A DNA stretch of 64,000 nt from NCBI GenBank assembly GCA_003233055.1, contig QIKP01000039.1, positions 1-64,000 of the forward strand, written 5' to 3'. The notes under the pieces were generated by a model. It searched no databases and was not told where the DNA came from. It saw only the letters and a list, made by a program, of their open reading frames with translations. Shown here one piece after another: positions 18,935-28,305 of the stretch; position 1 is the stretch's first letter; each line of letters opens with the position of its first letter. The DNA is from Planctomycetaceae bacterium (GTDB taxonomy: Bacteria; Planctomycetota; Planctomycetia; Pirellulales; Lacipirellulaceae). Position numbers and translations under genes: made by a program.

Positions 18935-20140
18935 TCAATCGGCGGCGCTGTGTCGCTCGGCCCACTCCAGGAGCCTACGATACTGCTCCGCGAAGTCATG
19001 CTCGTCGCTCCCGAGCGGGCTCTTGAAGAAGCTCGCTAGGTGCGCGAGCGGCCCTGATTCGCCTGCGCGGCTCGACCGTTCGAGCAGCCGCACTAAGTCG
19101 AGAACCAGAGGGGCTGCGAGCGCCGAATCGGAGCCTTGCCACGTGCATTGGAGGGTCATGGGAGTGCCTAGAAAACCCCGGAAATGGACGTGGTCCCAGG
19201 CTGTTTTCCAGTCGCCCAGGCTCTTAATGTATTCGATGGAGACGAGCGTCTGGGGATCGTAACCGAGCGTTCCCCCGAGCACCTTGTCCTTTGTTTGGAT
19301 CTTCGCCGCCCGGTTTTCTGGATCGTTGAGCACGCTGCCATCCAGGTTGCCAAAAATATTGTGGCCGACCCAACTCATGACTTCGAGGTTTCGATGGGCG
19401 AACATCGGGGCGAGGACCGTCTTGAGCAGGGTCTCGCCCGTCTTGCCATCTTGTCCGGCATGGCAGACGCCACGACGCCGGGCCAGGTCGTCGATCGCCG
19501 GAAGCGACGCCCCCGCCGAGGGCGTGAAGTTCACGAAGGGGAGGCCCCTTTCCAACGCGGTGATCGCGTAGAGCGAGCTAGCCCGCAGCGATGTTTCCCC
19601 AGTTTCTTCCAGTAGTGGCTCCAGCTCGGTCCAAGTCGTTGGCAGCTCGCCGCCGGTCAGGGGCTCCGTCGAAGCGAGATAGACGACCACGACTTGGTCG
19701 ACTCCTTCACGGTCACGAAATGCCTGGAGATCGCTTTGTATCTGCGAGAGAAAGGTGCGAGGGCTAACGTCGTCTGGGGCCAGTGGCATATCGGCCAGCG
19801 CGCGAATCGTCTTGCCGCATCGATAGGCGATTCCAGGCTGGATGCGCGACTCGACCTCCGCGAGGTCCTCCCGGCAGGCGTCGAGCAGATCGCGAGGGAC
19901 GACCCCTTCGGCCGCCAGTCGCTCGGCTGTCGCGGTCATGCAGGGAGAGCGAATGTCGTGGCCGCCGACGACCATCGACTGCCAGGAAGCCAAACCGAGC
20001 TTGGCGAAGGGAGGTAACTCCGTCACCAACCCAGCATTCGTCGTCATGCCCTTTTGGAGGGCGAAAAGCCCTAGCGTTGCGGTGGTCGCAACATTGCCAC
20101 AAGCACCCACGAGCCAGATTCCGAGTTTTTTGTCCGCCAT
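18935..20140 (-). CDS. Inositol-3-phosphate synthase (myo-inositol-1-phosphate synthase family)
   Basis: MADKKLGIWLVGACGNVATTATLGLFALQKG, GDWKTAWDHVHFRGFLGTPMTLQCTWQGSDSALAAPLVLDLVRL; start at 20140. Confidence 0.88.
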   Translation of the reverse strand: MADKKLGIWLVGACGNVATTATLGLFALQKGMTTNAGLVTELPPFAKLGLASWQSMVVGGHDIRSPCMTATAERLAAEGVVPRDLLDACREDLAEVESRIQPGIAYRCGKTIRALADMPLAPDDVSPRTFLSQIQSDLQAFRDREGVDQVVVVYLASTEPLTGGELPTTWTELEPLLEETGETSLRASSLYAITALERGLPFVNFTPSAGASLPAIDDLARRRGVCHAGQDGKTGETLLKTVLAPMFAHRNLEVMSWVGHNIFGNLDGSVLNDPENRAAKIQTKDKVLGGTLGYDPQTLVSIEYIKSLGDWKTAWDHVHFRGFLGTPMTLQCTWQGSDSALAAPLVLDLVRLLERSSRAGESGPLAHLASFFKSPLGSDEHDFAEQYRRLLEWAERHSAAD

Positions 20141-20173
20141 GAAATGCGATATCTGCGTCTGGAGTAAAAAAAG

Positions 20174-20193
20174 CCGGCCCGCCACGCGGTCCG
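20174..20193. repeat. Second copy of the CCGG(A/C)CCGCCACGCGGTCCG repeat
   Basis: 19/20 identity to 5843-5862. Confidence 0.75.
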
Positions 20194-20313
20194 GCCAGGC
20201 GGGGGTCCAACGAACACTTGGAACGCGCTGGAGCCCACTCTATAACGATTGTCGCAGCGCTGGCCCCGTAGCGTCAACCGAATGATTCCCCCTTTCATCC
20301 CGCTCATTGCACT

Positions 20314-21510
20314 ATGTTTCAGACCATCGAACTTGCCCCACGCGACCCGATTCTTGGTTTGACCGAAGCCTTTAAGGCCGATCGGAATCCCGAAAAGATT
20401 AATCTGGGGGTGGGCGTCTATCAGGACGCCTCGGGCAAGACACCGCCGCTTGGCACCGTCGCGGAGGCAGCCAAACGCCTCGCAGAGGCGAATGGGAGCT
20501 TGTCTTATTTGCCGATTCCTGGGTTGGCGGAATACACCTTGGCTGTGCAGCAGCTATTGTTTGCTACGGACCACGAAGTCCTTGCGACCGGGAGAGCCAA
20601 GACGGCGCAAACACCGGGGGGCACCGGCGCCCTGCGCGTGACGGGCGATTTCCTCAAGCAGAATTTTCCGAACGCCACGGTCTGGGTAACCGACCCGACT
20701 TGGGCCAACCACCCGGGAGTCTTTCAAGCGGCGGGTGTCCGGGTCGAGAAGTTTCCCTACTTCGACAGGCAGTCCAATGGCATTGCGATCGAGGAAATGC
20801 TCGAAGCGATTGGCAAGATGCCAGCGGGCGATGCGGTGCTGCTGCATGGCTGTTGTCATAACCCGACCGGTGCGGACCCGACCGCCGACCAGTGGCAGCA
20901 GATCGCCGACGCGGTTTATGGCCAAGGCCTGTTGCCGATCGTCGACTTTGCTTACCAGGGATTTGCTACGGGCATCGAAGAGGATGCTGCCGGCTTGCGG
21001 GCGATGGTTCGTCCTGGCGAGGAGATGATCGTTTGCAGTTCCTTCTCCAAGAATTTCGGCCTGTATTGCGAACGGGTTGGCGCAGTGACGCTGGTTGTCG
21101 CCGATGCCGATCAAGCAGCGGTCGTTGAGAGCCAAGTCAAGCGGGTGATCCGCACCAACTATTCGAATCCGCCTGCCCATGGTGCCCGACTCGTTGCGAT
21201 GATTCTCGGCGACGACACGTTGCGAGACCAATGGCAGGAGGAAGTGGCAACGATGCGAGATCGAATCAATGGCATGAGAGCGCTATTGGTCGAGAAGTTG
21301 ACCGAAAAGGGTCTGCCGGGCGATTACTCGTTTATCCAGAAGCAGCGAGGCATGTTCTCCTTCTCGGGCCTCACCAAGGACCAGGTCCATGCCCTTCGTA
21401 AGAAACATGCGATCTATATCGTCGACTCGGGACGGATCAATGTCGCGGGGATCAACGAGCGGAACGTCGATCGCCTCACCCAAGCGATGGCGGACGTCGT
21501 AGGCAAGTAG
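20314..21510 (+). CDS. Aromatic amino acid / aspartate aminotransferase (class I/II, AspC/TyrB type)
   Basis: APRDPILGLTEAFKADRNPEKINLGVGVYQDASGKTP, LLHGCCHNPTGADPT, VDFAYQGFATGIEEDA, SFSKNFGLYCERVGA. Confidence 0.95.
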   Translation: MFQTIELAPRDPILGLTEAFKADRNPEKINLGVGVYQDASGKTPPLGTVAEAAKRLAEANGSLSYLPIPGLAEYTLAVQQLLFATDHEVLATGRAKTAQTPGGTGALRVTGDFLKQNFPNATVWVTDPTWANHPGVFQAAGVRVEKFPYFDRQSNGIAIEEMLEAIGKMPAGDAVLLHGCCHNPTGADPTADQWQQIADAVYGQGLLPIVDFAYQGFATGIEEDAAGLRAMVRPGEEMIVCSSFSKNFGLYCERVGAVTLVVADADQAAVVESQVKRVIRTNYSNPPAHGARLVAMILGDDTLRDQWQEEVATMRDRINGMRALLVEKLTEKGLPGDYSFIQKQRGMFSFSGLTKDQVHALRKKHAIYIVDSGRINVAGINERNVDRLTQAMADVVGK

Positions 21511-21513
21511 CAG

Positions 21514-21535
21514 CCGATGAGCTACGCCTCATCGG
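21514..21535 (+). repeat. REP-like hairpin CCGATGAG-CTACGC-CTCATCGG (compensatory variant)
   Basis: Both stem arms changed in a base-pair-preserving way relative to the consensus; begins 4 nt after the aminotransferase stop. Confidence 0.85.
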
Positions 21536-21721
21536 GAGGTCGGGTGCCAGGGCCGGGAGAGGCATTGTTCCGGCCGTGCGGGTTGCACGCCTGGAGGCCC
21601 GACTTTTCTGATTCCACGCCCTGGGTCGACTTAACTGCCTGCCTGAAGTTTGCCGATCGTGATATCATGGAGCGAGACCGGGGGGGCCCCGGCTCGAACG
21701 CCTGCCAACGCCGTATTTGCC

Positions 21722-23203
21722 ATGAAAATTCTCTTTGCCACCGCCGAAGCCGTTCCGTTCTGCAAAACAGGTGGGTTGGGCGACGTCTGTGGATCGCTGC
21801 CGGTGGAGTTGGCCCTTCGTGGGCATCAGCCGATCGTCCTGCTTCCCGCTTTTCGTCAGGCGCTCGAATCGGGCCAACCGATCGAACGGACCGGCATCGA
21901 GTTTGAGGTACCGATCGGGGGGAAGCCGGTTCGCGGGACTTTGCTGCGGAGTCGCCTGCCCGATTCGAACGTGCCTGTTTATTTGGTAGAGCAGCCCGAC
22001 TACTACGATCGCGCAGAGCTTTATCAGGAGCAGGGCTCCGACTACAACGACAACTGCGAGCGTTTTGTCTTTTTCTCGCGAGCCGTTCTCGAGGTGATCG
22101 AGCAGGTTGCCCCTGAGACAGAGCTCGTGCATTGTCACGACTGGACGACCGGCCTGGTGCCTGCCTATCTCAAGACGCTTGCTGGGAGGAATGTCGATTT
22201 TAGTCAAATTGCCTCGCTCTTTACCATTCACAATCTTGCCTACCAGGGTACCTTCTGGCACTGGGATATGGAGCTCACCGGGCTCGACTGGAAGTACTTT
22301 AACTGGCAACAGATGGAGTTTTACGGCCAGCTCAATTTTTTGAAGACAGCGCTCGCCTTTGCCGATGCCTTGAGCACGGTGAGTCCAACCTACGCCCAGG
22401 AGATTCAATTACCCGAACATGGTTGCGGACTCGATGGCGTGCTTCGGCAGCGCGCGGAGGACTTGTTTGGTGTGCTCAATGGTTGCGACTATGGCGAGTG
22501 GAACCCGGCAACCGACCCGCATCTGGCCCGCCAATATTCGGTCCACGATTTTTCTGCAGGGAAAGCCGCCTGCAAGCAAGCCCTGCAGCACGAGATGGGG
22601 TTGCCGGAAATCGCCGACACGCCACTCTTGGTAATGGTGGGCCGGCTCGCCGACCAGAAGGGGCTCGACCTCTTGGCGACCCTCATTCCGCAATATGCCG
22701 AGCGGGGGGAGGTGCAATGGGCCTTCCTCGGGACGGGCGATCCGAAATACCACAAGCTACTCGCGGACCTTGCCACACGCTATCCGAAGCAGGTGGCGGT
22801 CCGGCTGGAGTTTTCGAACCCGCTGGCCCATCGCATGGAGGCGGGGGGGGATCTCTTTCTCATGCCGAGCCGGTACGAGCCGTGCGGACTCAACCAGATG
22901 TACAGCCTCCGCTATGGCACCGCGCCGGTCGTCCGCAGCACGGGGGGCTTGGCCGACACCATCACCGATGCCTCGGACCAGGCGATGTCCCAAGGCACGG
23001 CCAACGGGTTCAGCTTTTCTGAATATAGCCCCGAAGCACTTGGCGCAACCCTCGAGCGGGCCATCGCCCTCTATCGCAACCCCGATCGCTGGCGGCAACT
23101 TCTCCTGACCGGTATGCAGCAAGACTGGTCGTGGTCGACCAGTGCCGAACGTTACGGCGAAGTCTATCGCGAGACACTCGCGCGCGTGGCATTGGCGGTC
23201 TGA
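21722..23203 (+). CDS. glgA: Glycogen synthase (ADP-glucose)
   Basis: MKILFATAEAVPFCKTGGLGDVCGSLPVEL, KTALAFADALSTVSPTYAQEIQ, MPSRYEPCGLNQMYSLRYGTAPVVRSTGGLADT. Confidence 0.97.
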   Translation: MKILFATAEAVPFCKTGGLGDVCGSLPVELALRGHQPIVLLPAFRQALESGQPIERTGIEFEVPIGGKPVRGTLLRSRLPDSNVPVYLVEQPDYYDRAELYQEQGSDYNDNCERFVFFSRAVLEVIEQVAPETELVHCHDWTTGLVPAYLKTLAGRNVDFSQIASLFTIHNLAYQGTFWHWDMELTGLDWKYFNWQQMEFYGQLNFLKTALAFADALSTVSPTYAQEIQLPEHGCGLDGVLRQRAEDLFGVLNGCDYGEWNPATDPHLARQYSVHDFSAGKAACKQALQHEMGLPEIADTPLLVMVGRLADQKGLDLLATLIPQYAERGEVQWAFLGTGDPKYHKLLADLATRYPKQVAVRLEFSNPLAHRMEAGGDLFLMPSRYEPCGLNQMYSLRYGTAPVVRSTGGLADTITDASDQAMSQGTANGFSFSEYSPEALGATLERAIALYRNPDRWRQLLLTGMQQDWSWSTSAERYGEVYRETLARVALAV

Positions 23204-23216
23204 CTGTCTTGAACGG

Positions 23217-23594
23217 TTAAAAGAAAACAACGGCCCCGACCACGCTTGCCCCGATCGCCGCCACCAGCACGGCCGCGCTCGCCACATCGAGCGCGTCACG
23301 AATTTCTGGGTGCTCGTCGCGTGTGATCGCACGGGCCAAGTGTTCGATCGCCGTGTTGAAGAGTTCGGCAGAGAGGACGATTGTGATGCAGAGCAGGAGC
23401 GCGATCCAATCGGCTTGCGAAACACCAAGCCACGCCGCAGCGCCAACCACCAGCGCGGCGGCAGGCAGGTGGACGTAGAAACTGTTCTGTCCACGAATGC
23501 CAACGGCAACGCCCCGCAGTGCGCAGGCAAATTTGCAGCACCAGCGGACGGCGAGAGAATCGGAGATTGGGAGTCGGGGTTTCGGTTTGCTCAT
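23217..23594 (-). CDS. dgkA: Diacylglycerol/undecaprenol kinase (DgkA family)
   Basis: GVAVGIRGQNSFYVHLPAAALV, ELFNTAIEHLARAITRDEHPEIRDALDVASAAVLVAAI. Confidence 0.9.
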   Translation of the reverse strand: MSKPKPRLPISDSLAVRWCCKFACALRGVAVGIRGQNSFYVHLPAAALVVGAAAWLGVSQADWIALLLCITIVLSAELFNTAIEHLARAITRDEHPEIRDALDVASAAVLVAAIGASVVGAVVFF

Positions 23595-23646
23595 GCGATC
23601 AATGTTTTTTGGCGGTCCGCTTTCCGCCTGGAACGGCTTGGTGTTG

Positions 23647-23674
23647 CTGCCCACTGCCCACTGCCCACTGCCCA
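23647..23674. repeat. Heptanucleotide tandem repeat (CTGCCCA)4 / (TGGGCAG)4
   Basis: Four perfect consecutive copies, abutting the TAG stop of the LptD-like gene. Confidence 0.95.
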
Positions 23675-26600
23675 CTATTCTAACCCAAACGCACCTGCTG
23701 GGGGGATTGCAATGCCGGTGCTGCGGGTGAGGGTGAGGCGTGGGAGGAAGCGGGGTTCGATGAGGAAATTGACGCCGACGTTGTCCTTCGACTCGTCGAT
23801 GTTTGCCCCTATCGAGACGATCAGCGATTCGCCAATGCGGCTAAAGGTGATGCGCTGGCCAATGTTGCCTGCCTCGCTAAAGTCGACCACCGCGCTAGCC
23901 GAAGCGAGCCACTTCGGCCCGAGGCGGTAGTTAACCGTGGCGGTGAGGACGTCGGCCGTGAAGGGACCACGGAGCGTACGGTAGCCGAGATAGAGATTCC
24001 CGCGACTCGGGCGGTTCATGAGGACACCGGCCGAAACCGTCCGCAACCCGTCGCCAAACATATCGGCCGCCCCGTCCGAGAGGATCGTAAATCGGTCGCC
24101 CAAGTGCCAACGGAAGTCGTAGTCGGCCAGTCCTAACTCCGAACCAAAATTGTCGCGCCCACTGCTAGGAAACCACGTAACGTTCGAGTCGAGGGTGATC
24201 CAATCGACCAGATGTTGTCGGCCAGGAAGCCCCCGTTTGGTTTGCAGTCGGTGCCGCATTCCGAACCGAACCAAAGTTTGGTCCTCCACCACCTCCAGGG
24301 CAGGCGACGTGACCGAGCCTTGGGTATTGCTGCGCAGCAAGTAAAAACGAGGGTCGAATCTGGGATCGATGGTGGTGGGGGATGCGACCGGGTCGAATCG
24401 CCCGCCAGCGAGCGCTCCGCCGAAGGGCGCGAAGAAAAGCCGGCGGCGGATATCGTCGAAGATATCGTCGTCGATTTCGTCGTAGAGCGGAAACTCCGTC
24501 AGGTTGCGGTTGGCGTCGGCATGGGAGGCCTCCATGTCGAATACCACTTTGTGCGCAAGCCCGTTGAGGTTAAAGACCGGATCCTGAACGTTGGGATTGA
24601 CGGACCAAAAGGGGATGCTCGCCCGGACGCCAGCTTGGAAGTAGGCCCGCTGGATGTCATTCCCCTCAAGGTCGGCCCCCCAGTGGCCAAGTTCACCAAG
24701 GGCAAACGGCACGATCTTGAACGGTTCGAAGTTCAGCGGCATATCAATTTCATTGCGCGTAATCACGCGTTCACCCCTCGGCGAGGCGCGGTCGCCTGCG
24801 GCATTTTGCTCCCAGGGTAGCAGGGCGAACTGACCCGCTAGCTCGGCGCTCGTTGGCGAGCGGGCGATCTCTTGATTCGCATAGCCGGCAGTCGTACGGG
24901 AGTAGAGCGTAAAAGTATCGGCTCCAAATTCCTGCCCTAGCACGTAGTAGTCCAGCCTTGGCAGCCACTGCGTCTGCGTGAAAAAATCATTCAGCCGCAC
25001 GTTGGCCTCAATCGATAGGGATCGATTGTCGCGAATCCGTTTGAGACGCACGCCGGTCGTCTGGTCCTTGCGGTTGTCCCATTCCTGTTCGTAGTACTGT
25101 TCGAGGAAGGTTCGGTCGCTGATCCAGCCAGCCTCCGCCTGGACAGTCCATCCGGCGAAGAACCCTTCGTCCAGCTTCTGCCGATGGTTCCAAAGCAGCC
25201 GGCCGCGAAAGCTCTTCTCGGGAACGATATTTCTCCGCCCAAATCCGAGATTGTCGTTTCCGCTGTCGTTGATGGCCCAGAAATCGAGCAGCCCACTCGT
25301 CGGGCCGATCGTGTCGAAGAATCGGTCCCGGTTGTATTGTACGGTGGTGCCGTAACCAAATCCCCGATCGCTCAGGTAGTCGAGACTCGCGTCCCATTCG
25401 ACGCCTCGCGGAGCGTTGCGAGCCCCTAGGAGCTGAAAGACATCGAGGTCCACGAGAGTTTGGAATCCAAAAATACTATCGTTGCGAATCCGTAAATTAT
25501 CGACGTAAAAACTCGGTTCCTCCAAGTTGGTCGCAATCGTCGGCCAGTAGAAGACCGGCACATTACCCAAGTAAAGGAAGTTGTTCTGGCTCTCCGCGAG
25601 GCTGGTGTGTTCGAATTCCAACTCACCCGTTGCCGGATTGCGCGCTTGCGTTCCAGTGAAGGGATTGATCTTCGGACGCTGGACATCTTCGAATTGAATC
25701 GTCTGCGAACCGAGGTGGTAGTTGGGGACTTCGAGCCGGCTAGTGGTGAGGAGTGCGTCGTAGGCGACAAACCGAGAGGCGTCGAGCTGCTCGATCACTC
25801 CTGCCTTAAGCCGCACGAGGCCCTGGTATTCGTAGTCCCCTACTTGAGGTAACGGGGTGATGAGTTCGGCGTTCAGGATGGTCCCGACTTTGCGGCGGAC
25901 ATCGTAGTACATCCGTTCGGCATAGACGGTTCGCTCCCCTTGTCGAAAAACGATGTTCCCTTCCAAATAGATTTCGAGCGGCACCTCGCTCGACTGTTCG
26001 ATTTGCCCGCCACCAAATAACGCGCTCGAGGTCCAGATCACGGCCCGATCGGCCTGGATGTCGAGGTTGTCGACCGACCCCAGTGCGGAGGGAAGCCCGT
26101 CAGTTTGCAGCCCTTCGATGGCCATATGGACGCCGCCGGTAACGGTCGTCGCGAACTCGCCGCTTGGCAATGGATGGGCGTCGACCTGCATCCCCACATC
26201 ACTGCGAGGGCCAAAGCGAATTCGCCGGACGCCCAGCGGGTTGGTCACGACGGGAGCGGGGGACGGAACCAGTTGCTCAAACTGCACCAACTCGATCGAG
26301 CTGGCGGCGGCACTTTCCGTCGCGACGAGAACATCGTTATCGGGGCCAAATCGCGCCAGCCCGCGACTGTGGATCGCTGGCAACGACGAGGGGGCCTCGC
26401 GCTGTTGAGTGACTCGCCAATCGACGGGGGTGCGGCTCAGCCAACGCCCAAACCAGGTCGGCACCGACTGCCGCGCTGGTTGCCCGATCGGGGCACGATG
26501 GGAGAGGACCACCGAAGTGGCCGGCAGCGACTCGGCGTAGACGATGATCTTCGTGCGAGCCTCCGGGTTGGCTGGGTCGGGCGATTCGATCCAGAGCACC

Positions 26601-26809
26601 GCCTCGCTGGCATCGACCCGGTTCGCACCCTGGGTCAGCGAGCAGCCGCCCGTCAGATGCCAAACCTCATAGATTCCCTCGCGCCACTTGGCTGCCGACG
26701 CGGCGGTGACGGTGATGGCCGGATCGTCGATCGGCCTCGGCAAATAGACTTCGCCCGCCGCCGATGGCCCCGACGGTTGCACCATCGAGAAGAGCCAACC
26801 GAGCAGCAT
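23675..26809 (-). CDS. LptD/OstA-like outer-membrane LPS-assembly beta-barrel protein
   Basis: VYAERMYYDVRRKVGTILNAE (OstA-like domain), NVPVFYWPTIATNLEEPSFY, long beta-barrel-like C-terminus. ORF extends to 26977 but the 5' extension is repeat sequence; start about 26809 preferred. Confidence 0.75.
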   Translation of the reverse strand: MLLGWLFSMVQPSGPSAAGEVYLPRPIDDPAITVTAASAAKWREGIYEVWHLTGGCSLTQGANRVDASEAVLWIESPDPANPEARTKIIVYAESLPATSVVLSHRAPIGQPARQSVPTWFGRWLSRTPVDWRVTQQREAPSSLPAIHSRGLARFGPDNDVLVATESAAASSIELVQFEQLVPSPAPVVTNPLGVRRIRFGPRSDVGMQVDAHPLPSGEFATTVTGGVHMAIEGLQTDGLPSALGSVDNLDIQADRAVIWTSSALFGGGQIEQSSEVPLEIYLEGNIVFRQGERTVYAERMYYDVRRKVGTILNAELITPLPQVGDYEYQGLVRLKAGVIEQLDASRFVAYDALLTTSRLEVPNYHLGSQTIQFEDVQRPKINPFTGTQARNPATGELEFEHTSLAESQNNFLYLGNVPVFYWPTIATNLEEPSFYVDNLRIRNDSIFGFQTLVDLDVFQLLGARNAPRGVEWDASLDYLSDRGFGYGTTVQYNRDRFFDTIGPTSGLLDFWAINDSGNDNLGFGRRNIVPEKSFRGRLLWNHRQKLDEGFFAGWTVQAEAGWISDRTFLEQYYEQEWDNRKDQTTGVRLKRIRDNRSLSIEANVRLNDFFTQTQWLPRLDYYVLGQEFGADTFTLYSRTTAGYANQEIARSPTSAELAGQFALLPWEQNAAGDRASPRGERVITRNEIDMPLNFEPFKIVPFALGELGHWGADLEGNDIQRAYFQAGVRASIPFWSVNPNVQDPVFNLNGLAHKVVFDMEASHADANRNLTEFPLYDEIDDDIFDDIRRRLFFAPFGGALAGGRFDPVASPTTIDPRFDPRFYLLRSNTQGSVTSPALEVVEDQTLVRFGMRHRLQTKRGLPGRQHLVDWITLDSNVTWFPSSGRDNFGSELGLADYDFRWHLGDRFTILSDGAADMFGDGLRTVSAGVLMNRPSRGNLYLGYRTLRGPFTADVLTATVNYRLGPKWLASASAVVDFSEAGNIGQRITFSRIGESLIVSIGANIDESKDNVGVNFLIEPRFLPRLTLTRSTGIAIPPAGAFGLE

Positions 26810-26897
26810 GGCGCGCGCAACGGTTGCGCCAAGTGTGTTACACACTTTCTCGCAGTTCAGGCGTAGCAAACGGGTGATGATCGAGTTGGCGTCCCCA

Positions 26898-26951
26898 GTA
26901 GGCCAGGCTTTCAGCCTGACATATCCTAGTAGGTTAGGCTTCCAGCCTGAC
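26898..26951. repeat. Two tandem copies of GTAGG(C/T)(C/T)AGGCTT(T/C)CAGCCTGAC dispersed hairpin repeat
   Basis: 26898-26920 and 26929-26951; a third, inverted copy at 28070-28092 (GTCGGGCTGGAAGCCCAACCTAC). Confidence 0.8.
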
Positions 26952-27091
26952 TTGTAGCGAAAGTGTCGTCCTGTCAATCGGACCTGTTAGTCGGAAGAGA
27001 CTGACCTACGGCCGCTCCCTCCGCGCAGCCTTTCCGCGCAGAGACAAAGGCGGCGGAGTATAGGAGCCAATCGCTCCCCGGGTCAAGGCGT

Positions 27092-27113
27092 GTTCGCTGG
27101 AGCTCTAGCGAAC
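27092..27113. promoter_or_regulatory. 22-bp near-perfect palindrome GTTCGCTGGAGCTCTAGCGAAC upstream of fae (possible operator)
   Basis: Arms GTTCGCT/AGCGAAC around GAGCTC; about 180 bp 5' of fae. Confidence 0.4.
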
Positions 27114-27294
27114 GTAAAGTGTTTCGCATGCACGGGTTGCGTAAATCTCAGATGCTTAACTGGGGGGCCACACCTCGCGCGGGGCTCGCTGCATTGCTTT
27201 GGTGCTGGCATTGCGATAGGGTTTCGCCTGCTGTCGAGATATTCCTCTTTCCGTCCCTCCCTTTCTTCTCTGCCCTACCTGGAGCCAACGAACC

Positions 27295-27843
27295 ATGTCC
27301 GAACGAATCATCCTACGAACGGGCGAAAGCCTTGTTGCTGGCGGGCCCCCTTTTACCGCAGCCGAGCCAGAGGTCGTCATTGGCGAACTCGATGGCCCCG
27401 TCGGTACCGCACTCGCCACGCTCACCGGCAATCAGTCGGCGGGCCACTCCAAGGTCTACGCGATCCTGAATACCGATATCCAGGTCCGTCCCGTCACGCT
27501 CTGCGTGAGCAAAGTCACCGTGAAGAACACCCGGTACACGAACATCCTCATGGGGACGGTGCAAGCAGCCATTGCTAACGGAGTGCTCGACGCGGTCCGC
27601 AGTGGCGCAATTCCCAAGGAGAAAGCCAACGACCTCGGTATCATTTGCAGCGTCTGGCTCAATCCGGGGGTTGCTACCGACGACAACCTCGACCACCAAG
27701 CGCTGTTCGATATCCATCGGAAAGCGATGACGCAGGCGATCGAAAAGGCAATGAACCACCAGCCCTCGATCGACTGGCTCCTCGAGCATCAAGAAGAAAT
27801 CACCCACAAGTATTTCCAAATGGGCCTGGATGGGAAGATTTAA
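27295..27843 (+). CDS. fae: Formaldehyde-activating enzyme (Fae)
   Basis: GEALVAG-like N-terminus, EPEVVIGELDGPVGTALA, VYAILNTDIQVRPVTLCVSKVTVKNTRYTNILMGTVQAAIANGVLDAVRSG: Fae signature. Confidence 0.93.
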   Translation: MSERIILRTGESLVAGGPPFTAAEPEVVIGELDGPVGTALATLTGNQSAGHSKVYAILNTDIQVRPVTLCVSKVTVKNTRYTNILMGTVQAAIANGVLDAVRSGAIPKEKANDLGIICSVWLNPGVATDDNLDHQALFDIHRKAMTQAIEKAMNHQPSIDWLLEHQEEITHKYFQMGLDGKI

Positions 27844-27918
27844 GGGAACCGCTCACGTCGAGGTTCCGCCCTGGCGATGCCGCTTCAGCGGCAGGCGCGT
27901 CGGAGCGGAGGGCCGAGA

Positions 27919-28305
27919 TTAGCGAAGATTAGCGTTCCTCTCCTTGGCTCCTCTCACGCGAAGTCCTGATGCAATGCGTTGCGTGGAATCACCAACAAAT
28001 CTATCTGCAATTCTCTGCGGCGATTCGTGGTTCCCTCTCTTTCGAATGGTGAACGGTTGCAAAAAAAACGTCGGGCTGGAAGCCCAACCTACTCGCCGTG
28101 AACGACCCGCCCCTGTTTCTTCGCGCCTTGGCGTGAAGCTTCTTTTCGTGACGTTTGGAGCCCGGAATTGTCTCACGCAAAGGCGCGGAGGCGCAAAGGA
28201 AAAAAGAATGGGACGCAGATCAGCGCAGATGTTTCGGTTGAAGAACGCTAATCTTCACTAATCAACGCTAATCCGATTAGTGGAAATTAGCAAAGATTAG
28301 TGCTT
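27919..28305. repeat. Composite dispersed intergenic repeat (GATTAGCG..., CGTGAACGACCCGCCCC..., CGCAAAGGCGCGGAGGCGCAAAGG, GCTAATCTTCACTAATC)
   Basis: Shares long blocks with 18560-18830 and 39441-39506. Confidence 0.85.

Noticed and set aside
18560-28305. Possible CRISPR array from repeated GCTAATC-type motifs
   Set aside because: No regular repeat-spacer spacing, copies are dispersed between genes, and no cas genes are present.
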